Below, piece by piece: positions 33,224-42,088 of a stretch of 47,130 nt of DNA. The position numbers were made by a program, and so were the translations under genes. The notes under the pieces were generated by a model. It worked only from the letters and a program-made list of their open reading frames with translations. It made no database searches and was not told where the DNA came from. This stretch comes from Myxococcus llanfairpwllgwyngyllgogerychwyrndrobwllllantysiliogogogochensis (lineage in GTDB: Bacteria; Myxococcota; Myxococcia; Myxococcales; Myxococcaceae), in the NCBI RefSeq assembly GCF_006636215.1, contig NZ_VIFM01000066.1, positions 1-47,130 of the forward strand, in the 5' to 3' direction. Positions within the stretch are counted from its first letter, which is position 1; the number at the start of each line of letters is the position of its first letter.

Positions 33224-36088
33224 ATGCGCATCGTCTGCCAGAAATGCGCGGCTGCCTATGCCATCGATGATCGACTGATCACGGCGAAGGGTGTCCGCGC
33301 GCAGTGTCCCCGTTGCCGGAACTTGCAGCTCGTCCGGCGCGATCCTTCGGCCGTGCCCTCAGGGGACGTGCCGGCCGCACCGCCGCGTCCCTCGGCGCCC
33401 ACCCCTGCGTCGTCCGCGCCACCTCCGGCGGATGACCTGTTTGGCGACTTCGGCAATCCGCCCGCCGCCGTGGAGCCGCCCGCCCCACCACAGGCCCGGC
33501 CCGCGAAAGCCGCGGCTCCGGAAGCGGACCTGTTCGCGGACTTCGGCGCGCTGCCTGCGCCGTCTCCCGCGACGGCGCCCCCCGTGGATCCCTTCGCGGC
33601 CCTGGGGCCGGCTCCCGAGTCGTCGGGTGGAGGGGATCCGCTGCTCGACTTCCTCGGGCCCGCACCCACGGCTCCGCCCGCGCCTGTCGCGCGCATCTCG
33701 TCGGAGCCCGGCGCGGTGCCGGTCTCCGTGGCACCTCCGGCAGCCGCGGCGCCGCAGCGCACGGCGGCGGCTCCGGTCGCGGCCGCCGCGCCCAAGCCCG
33801 CGACCATGGGCTGCCGCACGTGCAACAAGCCGCTGCTGGATCCGTTCGACCAGGCGCTCGGCATCTGCGACGACTGTCGACAGCGTGAGCCCGCGGGAGG
33901 GGCGCCCAAGGCGGCGGCCCCGGTGCCCGTCGCCGCGCCCGGGACGGCGGACTTCCTGCCTCCGCTCACCGCGCCGGAGGAGGGTGGAGCCGATTCGCTG
34001 GAGCTGATGCCCCGGGAGGGCTCGCGTGCTGCGTCCGGTGTGCCTTCGCTGGGCTCCGAGCCCCGCAGCAATCCCCGCGCGGCGTCGGGTGCGGCCCGGA
34101 GTCAGTCCAACGTTCGCTCCGGCTCCGCGGAAATGCCGGGCTCGCGCGGCTCCTCCGGTGGAGGACGCTGGGCGCTCGTCGGTGGACTGACGCTGCTCGT
34201 CGTCGGCACGGGCGTGGGCGGCTACTTCTTCGTGCAGCACCAGGAGCAGGAGCGTCGTCGGACGGAGTCTCCTCCCGTGGCGGTGATTCCCGAGGCCGTG
34301 AAGGCGGTGCTGCCCCGGTGGAAGCTGAAGTACCTGATGTTGGAAGGCACGAGCGCGGAGCGGCTCGCGGAGGGGCAGCAGCAACTCGCCCGCGACGAGC
34401 GCTCCTCCTACTCGGAGGCCGAGGAGTCCTTCCAGCAGGCCCTGCTCCTGGATCCTCGCAGCGACGCGGCCATCGCGGGCTACGTCCAGGCGCTGGCGCT
34501 GGGGCGAGGCGCCGGGCTGGATGAGTCCACCTTCTCGGAGGCGAGCGCGCTCATCGAGGCGTCGGAGTCGCGCGCGGGGCGCACCCCGCTGCTGCTGCTG
34601 GCGCACGCCAACCTGCTCCTGACGCGCTCCCGACAGTCCGAGCCGCTCGATAGGGCGAAGGCCCTGGCGAACGAGTTGCTGGTGCAGGCGCAGGCGACGA
34701 ACGAGCAGAAGGCCGAGGCCAATCTGGTGCTGGGTCGGGCGTACCTGTCGACGTCGGGCGGGCTGGCACGCAAGCACTTCGACTCCGCGCAGCAACTGGC
34801 GCCGGAGTTCAAGCGCATCCAGTACTACCGCGCGCTCGCGCACGAGTCGGACGGTGAGTATTCGCTCGCGCTGGAGACGCTGCGCAAGCGCCTGACGGTG
34901 GACCCGAGGGACTGGGACAGCCTGGCGGCGACCTCGCGCATCTATCAGGAGGTGGGTGAGGTGGGCGAGGCGCGCCGGCTGTACGAGGCGCGCGTGAAGG
35001 CCGACCCCGGTGAGCTGCGCGCCCTGCTGCCGCTCGCGGTGCTGCGCTACCAGATGGAAGGCAATCCCGCGACGGGTGTGCGCGAGTTGCGCGCGCTGCT
35101 GAAGAGCCGCGACAGCCATGGTGGCCGCGACGTGGCGGAGGTGCTCGTCCATCTGGCCGCCGCGGAGCGCGCGGCGGGCAACAGCGAGGCGGGAGTGAAG
35201 TCCGCCGAGGAGGCGCTCGGGTTGGTGAAGGAGCTGCCCGAGGCGCACCTGCAGGTCTTCCTTGTCGCCCTGGAACAGCGCGACGCGGCGAGGGCTCGCA
35301 AGCACCTGGACGGCATCAAGGGGCGGCTGGAAGACCGCGCGCTGGAGTTGGTGCTGGAAGGCCGGCTGTTGTTGCTGGAGAAGAAGCCCGCGGAGGCGCT
35401 GGAGCGCTTTCAGGATGCACTGACTCGGGATGAGCGTCGGCTGGACGCGCAGCTGCTGGCGGGCGTGGCGGCGGCGGGCGCGAAGCGGCGCGAGGACGCG
35501 TTCCGGGCGCTGAACCTGGCGCTGCGCGCGGACCCGCTGCGGCTGGAGCCCAGGCCCGTGGCGACGCGCTTCTGGATGCGGCCCTCGGAGACGGTGAGGG
35601 GCGTGGAGGACGTCATCCTCTCGCTGGCGGAGAACGCCGAGGACCCGGGGCCGTATCTCTACGAGGGCCTGCTGCGCTTCCACCAGGGAGACCTGGACGC
35701 GGCGGACCGGCACTTCCGCGACGTGCTGGAGTCGGACGCGAACAACGCGGGCGCGCTGTCGTACCGGGCGCTCATCGCGCTGCGGCGGGGGAACCTGGCG
35801 GAGGCGCGTGCGCTGTCGACGCGCGCGGTGTCCGCGGGGCGGCAGCTGCCGGTGGCGCATCTGGCGCAGGGGCTGGTGCTGGCGGAGAGCCGTCAGGTGG
35901 AACCGGCGAAGCGCTCGTTGCGCGAGGCGTTGGGGCTATCTCCCACGTTGCTGTCGGCCAAGGCGCGGCTCGCGGAGCTGGAAGCGGCGCAGCGGCGTGA
36001 CGACGCGCGAACTCAGTTGGTGAAGGTGGTGGGGTTGGACCCCGCGTACCTCCCGGCCAAGCGGATGCTCTACCTGTTGGAACGGTGA
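33224..36088 (+). CDS. Zinc-ribbon, single-pass, TPR protein
   Basis: A 954-residue protein beginning with an MJ0042-type zinc ribbon (C5, C8, C28, C31). A long Pro/Ala-rich linker follows, then a second zinc finger (C197-x2-C200-x14-C215-x2-C218). One transmembrane helix lies at about 315-337, and ~600 residues of TPR-like helical repeats follow. The topology suggests a cytoplasmic zinc/linker part and a periplasmic TPR scaffold. This layout recurs in myxobacterial envelope and motility proteins, but no specific name can be assigned. It starts three bases after purH and ends one base before purD, so it is embedded in the purine/LPS operon. Confidence 0.85.
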   Translation: MRIVCQKCAAAYAIDDRLITAKGVRAQCPRCRNLQLVRRDPSAVPSGDVPAAPPRPSAPTPASSAPPPADDLFGDFGNPPAAVEPPAPPQARPAKAAAPEADLFADFGALPAPSPATAPPVDPFAALGPAPESSGGGDPLLDFLGPAPTAPPAPVARISSEPGAVPVSVAPPAAAAPQRTAAAPVAAAAPKPATMGCRTCNKPLLDPFDQALGICDDCRQREPAGGAPKAAAPVPVAAPGTADFLPPLTAPEEGGADSLELMPREGSRAASGVPSLGSEPRSNPRAASGAARSQSNVRSGSAEMPGSRGSSGGGRWALVGGLTLLVVGTGVGGYFFVQHQEQERRRTESPPVAVIPEAVKAVLPRWKLKYLMLEGTSAERLAEGQQQLARDERSSYSEAEESFQQALLLDPRSDAAIAGYVQALALGRGAGLDESTFSEASALIEASESRAGRTPLLLLAHANLLLTRSRQSEPLDRAKALANELLVQAQATNEQKAEANLVLGRAYLSTSGGLARKHFDSAQQLAPEFKRIQYYRALAHESDGEYSLALETLRKRLTVDPRDWDSLAATSRIYQEVGEVGEARRLYEARVKADPGELRALLPLAVLRYQMEGNPATGVRELRALLKSRDSHGGRDVAEVLVHLAAAERAAGNSEAGVKSAEEALGLVKELPEAHLQVFLVALEQRDAARARKHLDGIKGRLEDRALELVLEGRLLLLEKKPAEALERFQDALTRDERRLDAQLLAGVAAAGAKRREDAFRALNLALRADPLRLEPRPVATRFWMRPSETVRGVEDVILSLAENAEDPGPYLYEGLLRFHQGDLDAADRHFRDVLESDANNAGALSYRALIALRRGNLAEARALSTRAVSAGRQLPVAHLAQGLVLAESRQVEPAKRSLREALGLSPTLLSAKARLAELEAAQRRDDARTQLVKVVGLDPAYLPAKRMLYLLER

Positions 36089-36089
36089 G

Positions 36090-37355
36090 GTGGATGTGAA
36101 GGTCCTGTTGCTGGGTTCCGGAGGCCGTGAGCACGCGCTGGCGTGGAAGCTCTCCCAGAGTCCTCGGCTCACGCGGTTGTGGTGTGCTCCCGGCAACCCG
36201 GGCACGGCGAAGCTTGCGACCAACGTGCCCGTGAAGGCGGATGCGCCGGACGAGGTGGTCGCGCTCGCGCGCCGGGAGTCGGTGGACCTGGTGGTGGTGG
36301 GCCCGGAGGCGCCCCTGGTGGCGGGCGTGGCGGACGCGCTGGCGAAGGCGGGCATCCCCTGCTTCGGGCCCGTGGCGGGCGCGGCGCTCATCGAGGGCTC
36401 CAAGGCCTTCGCCAAGGAAATCATGGCCGAGGCGGGAGTCCCCACCGCGGCCTTCCGCACCTTCACGGATGCCGTCGAGGCGGAGGCCTACGCGGTGGCG
36501 CAAGGCCGCATCGTCGTGAAGGCGGATGGGCTGGCGGCGGGCAAGGGGGTCATCGTCGCGCACGACGTGGACTCCGCGCGACAGGCGGTGCGCGCGGTGG
36601 CGGCCCTGGGCACATCGGGGCAGCGCATGGTGCTTGAGGAACTGCTCGAGGGCGAGGAGGTCTCCGCCATGGCGCTGTGTGACGGCGAGCGCTACGTCAT
36701 GCTGCCCCTGTCGCAGGACCACAAGCGCGTGGGCGATGGCGACACCGGCCCCAACACCGGCGGCATGGGGGCCTACAGTCCGGCGCCGTTCCTCGACGCG
36801 GAGCAACTGGCCGAGGTCGGGGAGAGCGTCATCGCTCCGACGCTGGCGGTGCTGCGCCGGCGCGGGCTGCCCTTCAAGGGGGTGCTGTACGCGGGGCTGA
36901 TGCTCACGCGCAACGGACCCAAGGTGCTGGAGTTCAACGCGCGTTTCGGGGACCCCGAGACGCAGGTGTTGATGATGCAATTGGGTGAAGACCTGCTGCC
37001 GCTGGTGGACGCGTGCGCACGTGGACAGCTGCAGGCGCGCCCGCTGGTGGCGGCGCCTGGCGCGTCGGTGGGCGTGGTGATGGCGGCGGAGGGCTACCCG
37101 GAGGCGCCTCGCAAGGGGCAGCGCATCGACGGGCTGGACGCGGTCCCCGAGGACGCCACGGTGTTCGTCGCGGGCGCGGAGATGCGGGACGGCGCGCTGG
37201 TGACGAGCGGCGGACGGGTGCTGACGGTGTGCGCCCGCGGCGATGACCTGGCGCGAGCGCGAGAGCGGGCCTATGCGGCGGTGGCGGCGGTGCGCTTCGA
37301 GGGCATGCACTTTCGTCATGACATCGGCGTGAAGGGGCTGAAGGCGGCACCGTGA
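36090..37355 (+). CDS. purD: Phosphoribosylamine-glycine ligase
   Basis: A 421-residue ATP-grasp enzyme that makes GAR from phosphoribosylamine, glycine and ATP, the second step of purine synthesis. The N domain begins VKVLLLGSGGREHALAWKL, the family signature. The ATP-grasp core includes VVKADGLAAGKGV and LEELLEGEEVS, and the metal-binding end is NARFGDPETQ. Length is normal. The start is GTG at 36090, or the next GTG at 36096. It follows the TPR gene directly and overlaps lptF by GTGA. Confidence 0.96.
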   Translation: MDVKVLLLGSGGREHALAWKLSQSPRLTRLWCAPGNPGTAKLATNVPVKADAPDEVVALARRESVDLVVVGPEAPLVAGVADALAKAGIPCFGPVAGAALIEGSKAFAKEIMAEAGVPTAAFRTFTDAVEAEAYAVAQGRIVVKADGLAAGKGVIVAHDVDSARQAVRAVAALGTSGQRMVLEELLEGEEVSAMALCDGERYVMLPLSQDHKRVGDGDTGPNTGGMGAYSPAPFLDAEQLAEVGESVIAPTLAVLRRRGLPFKGVLYAGLMLTRNGPKVLEFNARFGDPETQVLMMQLGEDLLPLVDACARGQLQARPLVAAPGASVGVVMAAEGYPEAPRKGQRIDGLDAVPEDATVFVAGAEMRDGALVTSGGRVLTVCARGDDLARARERAYAAVAAVRFEGMHFRHDIGVKGLKAAP

Positions 37356-38458
37356 CGCGCCTCTCCCGCTATCTCCTCCAGGAGCTGCTGGTCCCGCTCG
37401 GCGTGTGGGTGGCCTTCATGTTCCTGCTGCTGTTCGTGATGCAGTTCCTGCGGGGCACGGACGTGCTGCTGGGCTCGTCGGTGACGATTACGGACCTGGG
37501 CCGGCTGGTGGCCTACTACACGCCGCACTTCCTGATGTCGGCGCTGCCCATCGCCTTCCTGCTGGCCATCCTGCTGGGGATGGGGCGACTGGGGGAGGAC
37601 CGCGAGTTGACTGCGCTCCAGGCGCTGGGCGTGAGCCCCACGCGCCTGCTGTTCGCGCCGATGGGCGTGGCGGTGGCGGTCAGCGTGCTGATGCTGCTCA
37701 TCACCTCCACCGCGCAGCCGTGGGGGCTCACGCGTGTGAGGGAGCTGGTGAGCGAGGTCATCCGGAAGAACGCGGTGGGCGACGTGAAGTCCGGCACCTT
37801 CTACGAGGACCTGAGCGACCTGACGCTGTACGCGGAGCAGGTGTCGTCCTCGGAGGGCAAGTGGACCAACGTGTTGCTGCACGATGAGCGAGAGCAGAAC
37901 TCGCCCTTGCTGGTGCTGGCACACCGAGGACAGGTGGGGACGTCCAGCGGTGGCGAGGTGCTCAGCTTCGCCTTGGAGGACGGCGAGGTGCACCGCTCCG
38001 GCCGCGCCAGCGAGGACTACAGCGTCATCCACTTCGACCGGGCGGAGATCCGCGTGGGCGTGGGCGCGTCCATGGGCAAGGGGGGCCGCTTGACCTACTC
38101 GAAAGAAGAGCTGACGCCGTCGGAGTTGATCCAGGCCGCGAGCGAGACGAGCGAAGAGAAGGCGCGCGGCTTCAGGATGGCGCTGCACAGTCGCCTCGGG
38201 GGCGCGCTGGCGCCCATTGCCTTCGCTCTATTGGGCACACCGCTGGCCATTGGTCGGCGACAGGCGGGCCGGGCGTGGGGCTATCTCCTGACGATGGGGG
38301 GCTACGTCCTCTACTACCTGCTGAGCCGGGTCTTCGAGCAGTTGGGTCAGCAGGGGAAACTGCCGGCGGCGCTCGCGGGGCAACTGGCCAACGTCATCTT
38401 CATGCTGGTGGGGGCGATGGCTCTCTACCGGGTGAGCCGCTCAGGGACGGTTCGGTGA
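37352..38458 (+). CDS. lptF: LPS export ABC transporter permease LptF
   Basis: A 368-residue YjgP/YjgQ permease. It starts MTRLSRYLLQELLVPLGVW, with a first pair of transmembrane helices, and contains GRLGEDRELTALQALGVSPTRLL, the cytoplasmic coupling region seen in the family. A periplasmic beta-jellyroll-like region (about 130-255) follows, then the last helices near 285-305, 310-330 and 340-360. With LptG and an LptB ATPase (not in this window) it extracts LPS from the inner membrane. The GTG start overlaps the purD stop, and its stop overlaps the lptG start. Confidence 0.93.
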   Translation: MTRLSRYLLQELLVPLGVWVAFMFLLLFVMQFLRGTDVLLGSSVTITDLGRLVAYYTPHFLMSALPIAFLLAILLGMGRLGEDRELTALQALGVSPTRLLFAPMGVAVAVSVLMLLITSTAQPWGLTRVRELVSEVIRKNAVGDVKSGTFYEDLSDLTLYAEQVSSSEGKWTNVLLHDEREQNSPLLVLAHRGQVGTSSGGEVLSFALEDGEVHRSGRASEDYSVIHFDRAEIRVGVGASMGKGGRLTYSKEELTPSELIQAASETSEEKARGFRMALHSRLGGALAPIAFALLGTPLAIGRRQAGRAWGYLLTMGGYVLYYLLSRVFEQLGQQGKLPAALAGQLANVIFMLVGAMALYRVSRSGTVR

Positions 38459-39573
38459 GACTGACTCTCTTCGGATACGTGCTTCGGACGTACGTTCGCT
38501 TCGCGCTGGGAATCCTCGGTGGGCTGGTGCTCGTCTTCGTGGTCGTGGACTTCGTGGATCGCGCGAAGACGTACACGGGGCCGGGTTGGGCGACGGACGC
38601 GGCGAAGCTCTACGGGTACAAGGCGCTGATGGCAGTGCAGTTGCTCGGTCCAGCGGCGTTGCTGCTGGCCGCGGGCACCACGGTGTCGGCTCTGCGCAAG
38701 CAAGGCGAGGTGACGGCCATCCGGGCGCTGACCTTCGGGCCCACGGCGCTGTACGCACCGGTGTTGGCCTTTGGATTGCTGGCGTGTTCGGGCTTGATTG
38801 CCTTCGATGAGGTCGTGGCGACGCACTCGGGGCGCCGCGTTGACGAAATCACCACCCAGCGCTTCAACCGCAGCAGGAGTGACTGGACTTTCTACTACAC
38901 GCCGAAGCAGTGGTTCCGACGAGGCGACCACATCTTCTTCCTCCGCGCGGGCAGCGCGCAGGAGGGCTTCCAGGACGTGTCCATCTTCACGCTGTCGCGG
39001 GAGTTCAAGCTGCAGCGTCGGCTGGACGCGGCGCGGATGGAGTGGCTGGACGGGACGCGCTGGCGGCTGACGGGGGTGGTGGAGCGCGCCTTTACCGGCG
39101 AGAAGCACACGTCGGTGAAGAGCATGGAGAGCGCCGAATACGAGCTGGGCATCGCCGCCTCGGCCCTGCGCATTCAGCCAGGGCGTCCGGAGCAGATGCG
39201 GGTACGGGTGCTACGAGAGCAGATTGTCGCCCGTCGTGAAGCGGGGCTCGCGACGAAGCAGTTCGAACTCGCGCTGCACAACCGCTTCGCCTATCCGCTG
39301 GCGGCACTTCCCGCGGCGCTGCTGGGGGTGGGACTGGCGCTGCGCACGAATCGCCGAGGGCACCTCACCGCCGCCATCGTCGAGGGCCTGCTCGTCGCGG
39401 TGGCGATGTGGGGCCTGATGATGGTGTGCCGCACGATGGTGCTCACCGAGCGGTTGACGCCGCTGGTGGCCGCGTGGACCCCCCCCGTCCTGCTCGTGCT
39501 GGCGGCCGGGGCGCTGTGGCTGCGACGCGAGGGCTTTCTTCACATGCCCCGCCGTTGGCTCGCGGTGAGGTAG
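38455..39573 (+). CDS. lptG: LPS export ABC transporter permease LptG
   Basis: A 372-residue YjgP/YjgQ permease paired with LptF. The GTG at 38455 overlaps the lptF stop (GTGA) and gives a protein of normal family length; the longer frame from 38275 is not used. Transmembrane segments lie near residues 15-35, 55-80, 95-115 and three at the C terminus, with a periplasmic domain between. The cytoplasmic LRKQGEVTAIRALTFGPTAL region corresponds to the LptB-coupling helix. The close-packed order purD-lptF-lptG is unusual and suggests coordinated expression. Confidence 0.92.
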   Translation: MRLTLFGYVLRTYVRFALGILGGLVLVFVVVDFVDRAKTYTGPGWATDAAKLYGYKALMAVQLLGPAALLLAAGTTVSALRKQGEVTAIRALTFGPTALYAPVLAFGLLACSGLIAFDEVVATHSGRRVDEITTQRFNRSRSDWTFYYTPKQWFRRGDHIFFLRAGSAQEGFQDVSIFTLSREFKLQRRLDAARMEWLDGTRWRLTGVVERAFTGEKHTSVKSMESAEYELGIAASALRIQPGRPEQMRVRVLREQIVARREAGLATKQFELALHNRFAYPLAALPAALLGVGLALRTNRRGHLTAAIVEGLLVAVAMWGLMMVCRTMVLTERLTPLVAAWTPPVLLVLAAGALWLRREGFLHMPRRWLAVR

Positions 39574-39574
39574 C

Positions 39575-40861
39575 GTGAGTCCATCCATGGACCTTCTCGC
39601 CCAGCCCCGGCTGGACACATTCCTTCGTCGCGCCGTGGCTGGAGTGCTGCTCGCCTGGGCGGTGGGCCTGGTGCTGGCGGAGGTCGTTCTTCAAGTGGCC
39701 GCGTCCGCGGCGGTGCTGCTGGCGCTGGTGCTGGCCGCGCGGCGCCACTTGAAGCTCGCCCCCGACGTGCGCGCCTATGTGCTGGCCAGCGTGGCGCTGT
39801 GCGCGTGGCAGGTGGTGTCTCCCGGGCTGGCGCTGCTGACGGGCGCGGCGAGTGGGTGGCCGCGAAGCTCGCGCTATGGACAGGTGCTGGACTCGGTGGC
39901 GGGCGCGGCCGTGGCGTGCGTGGGCACGGTGGGCGTGCCGTGGCTGGCGCTCGCGGGCACGGTGGCGGCGGGGTGGTTGTTCGCCGCGGCGCTGGGCATG
40001 TTCCAGAACCGGGTGCGCTGGCCCTGGGAGCCCTTCGCGTTTCTCAAGCTGAACCCGGGCCGGCTTCACGAGAACTTCGGCACGGAGACGTCTCCGCGCT
40101 ACGCGGCCGGGGGCATCTTCTTCCACCGGCTGCGCTTCGCCCATGGCGCGATTGCCGCGCTGGGCCCCGCGCTGGCGATACTGGGCAGCTCCGAGGTTGC
40201 GCGGCGGCGGGTGCTGGCGGGCGCGGTGGTGCTCGGCATGCTGGTGTCCATCTACAACGCCTTCGCTCGCGCGGCGCTGGGCGCGGCGTTGCTGGTCAGC
40301 GTGGTGGCGCTGCTGTTGTTGGTCAGCGGAGTCGCACGCAAGGCGGGCCTGGGGCTCATCGTGGTGCTGGTGGTGGTCGTCCTGGCTTCACCCGCCTGGC
40401 GCGCCCGCATGGAGAAGGCCGTGGGCAACATCTACGGCGGTGAGCGTGAGCTGGCCATGACGGTGGGCTGGGGCCTCGTGCGCGAGCACCCGCTGGTGGG
40501 CGTGGGCTTCGGCAACCACAAGTCCGCGGTGCTCGCGCGGCAGGGGGAGTCGGGAATCACGGACCTGCTGGCCACCGACTCGCACAACCTCTGGCTGACG
40601 GTGTGGGCCGAGACGGGGCTGGTGGGCCTCCTGCTGACGCTGGCCATGCACGGCTTGCTGGGGCTGGCGCTCATCCGGCGCTATCGCGCGGGCTCACTGG
40701 CCGCCACGGGCGCGCTCCTGTCCTTCGTGGGTTTCCACATCCTCGCGCTGGTGCACTACCTGCCATTCCACTCCAGCGTGCACCTCTCCTTCGCCCTCGT
40801 CTGGGGCCTGGGGCTGTGCGAGGGCAGCGACGTGCTGCGCACGCGTCCGGCGTCCCGCTAG
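39575..40861 (+). CDS. O-antigen ligase / Wzy-type polymerase-like membrane protein
   Basis: A 428-residue protein with about ten to twelve hydrophobic helices. The large loop near residues 285-350 carries REHPLVGVGFGNHKS and DSHNLWLTVWAETGLVGL, a pattern typical of the Wzy_C/O-antigen ligase family (WaaL and polymerases). Ligase versus polymerase cannot be told by eye. It begins one base after lptG, which fits an LPS-assembly role. The start may be the GTG at 39575 or the ATG at 39587. It is convergent with the following glycosyltransferase gene (27 bases). Confidence 0.87.
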   Translation: MSPSMDLLAQPRLDTFLRRAVAGVLLAWAVGLVLAEVVLQVAASAAVLLALVLAARRHLKLAPDVRAYVLASVALCAWQVVSPGLALLTGAASGWPRSSRYGQVLDSVAGAAVACVGTVGVPWLALAGTVAAGWLFAAALGMFQNRVRWPWEPFAFLKLNPGRLHENFGTETSPRYAAGGIFFHRLRFAHGAIAALGPALAILGSSEVARRRVLAGAVVLGMLVSIYNAFARAALGAALLVSVVALLLLVSGVARKAGLGLIVVLVVVVLASPAWRARMEKAVGNIYGGERELAMTVGWGLVREHPLVGVGFGNHKSAVLARQGESGITDLLATDSHNLWLTVWAETGLVGLLLTLAMHGLLGLALIRRYRAGSLAATGALLSFVGFHILALVHYLPFHSSVHLSFALVWGLGLCEGSDVLRTRPASR

Positions 40862-40888
40862 CTGTCGCGGGCGTGGGCCCCGCCTCCG

Positions 40889-42004
40889 TCAACGAGGAGT
40901 GGGAGGGTGGCTTTCGAGCACGCGCCGGTACACGGCGACCGTCTTGCGCGCGCACTCGTCCCAGGTGAAGCGCGCGGCGCGCTCGCGGCCCAGGTCCGTC
41001 AACTCCGTGCGCAGGGCCTCGTCACGAAGCACGCGCAGCGTCGCCTCGCGCCAGGCCACCGGGTCCTCCGGGGAGAGCCGCAGCGCGGCGCCGCCCACGA
41101 CTTCCGGGAGCGCCGTCGCGTCGGAGGCGAGCACCGGACAGCCCGTCGCCATCGCCTCCAGCGCGGGCAGGCCGAAGCCCTCGTACTTCGATGGCAGCAG
41201 CAGCGCCGCCGCCGCGCCATAGAAGAGCGGCATCTCCGATTCGGGCAGCTCCTCCAGGTCAATCACGTTCTCGTACAGCCCCAGCTCGTGCGCCACCGCG
41301 CCCTTGCCCGCGAGCAGGACGATGGGCACCGGCAGGTCCGCCGCGAAGTGCTTCAAGAGCGCCAGGTTCTTGAAGGGCTTCGCGTTGCCCACCGCCGCCA
41401 CGTAGCGCGCTGGCAGCTCGTTGCGCTCCCTGAACTCGCGGGCCTCCGCCGCGGAGGGCGGCTGGAAGCGCGCGTCCACGCCATTGGGAATCACCTGCAA
41501 CCGGTAGGGCGACAGCTTGAGGTGCCGCGCCAGCTCCTCGCGCGAGAACTCGGACACCGTCACCAGGGCGGCGGCCCGCTTCGCGCGAGGCCCCACCACC
41601 ACGCGGTAGTACAAGCTCTGCGCCGGCGAATACTGATGGGCAAGCGCCACGTGGTTGGCGTCGTGCAGCGTGGCCACCAGCGGGCCGCTCCAGAACAGGG
41701 GCAGGGCGAACGACGTGGCGTGGAAGACGTCGGGCGACAGCCGGGCCAGGTCCGCCGCCAGCGCGGGCTGTTCCAAGGGGGACAGGAACCCCGCGAACGA
41801 GCGATGCATGGGCACGCGCGGCGCGAGCGCTCCCAGGTCCGAGGGCAGGCCCTCGGGGGGCACCAGCGCGGTGAAGCGCAGGTCCGGGGCAAGCGAGGGG
41901 ACGCGCCGCGCCAGCTCGAGCGCATAGCGGGCAATCCCGTGCAGCCGGCCGCGCACCATGCGCAGGTCGAGGAGGACATGAGCCACGTGCTTGGCGTACC
42001 ACAC
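40889..42004 (-). CDS. Family-4-type glycosyltransferase
   Basis: A 371-residue GT-B glycosyltransferase. The N half has VLLDLRMVRGRLHGIARYALEL (acceptor side). The C half has the donor-binding LLPSKYEGFGLPALEAMATGCPVLASD, with the conserved E-x7-E, typical of GT4. HLKLSPYRLQVIPNGVD marks the domain boundary. The GTG at 42004 has GAGGG about eight bases upstream. Likely adds a sugar to a lipid-linked or LPS oligosaccharide. It is divergent from the next glycosyltransferase, with 84 bases between them. Confidence 0.9.
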   Translation of the reverse strand: MWYAKHVAHVLLDLRMVRGRLHGIARYALELARRVPSLAPDLRFTALVPPEGLPSDLGALAPRVPMHRSFAGFLSPLEQPALAADLARLSPDVFHATSFALPLFWSGPLVATLHDANHVALAHQYSPAQSLYYRVVVGPRAKRAAALVTVSEFSREELARHLKLSPYRLQVIPNGVDARFQPPSAAEAREFRERNELPARYVAAVGNAKPFKNLALLKHFAADLPVPIVLLAGKGAVAHELGLYENVIDLEELPESEMPLFYGAAAALLLPSKYEGFGLPALEAMATGCPVLASDATALPEVVGGAALRLSPEDPVAWREATLRVLRDEALRTELTDLGRERAARFTWDECARKTVAVYRRVLESHPPTPR

Positions 42005-42088
42005 GCGCGGCCCTCATGGGGGGCGGGCAGGCGCCCGCTTCGCGTTGCTGTCGGCACGCGGCACGCCCGGTGCTAGAAGGCCCGCATC

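Noticed and set aside
33359..35860. 833-residue open frame on the minus strand
   Set aside because: Antisense to the zinc-ribbon/TPR gene; Arg/Gln/His-rich shadow.
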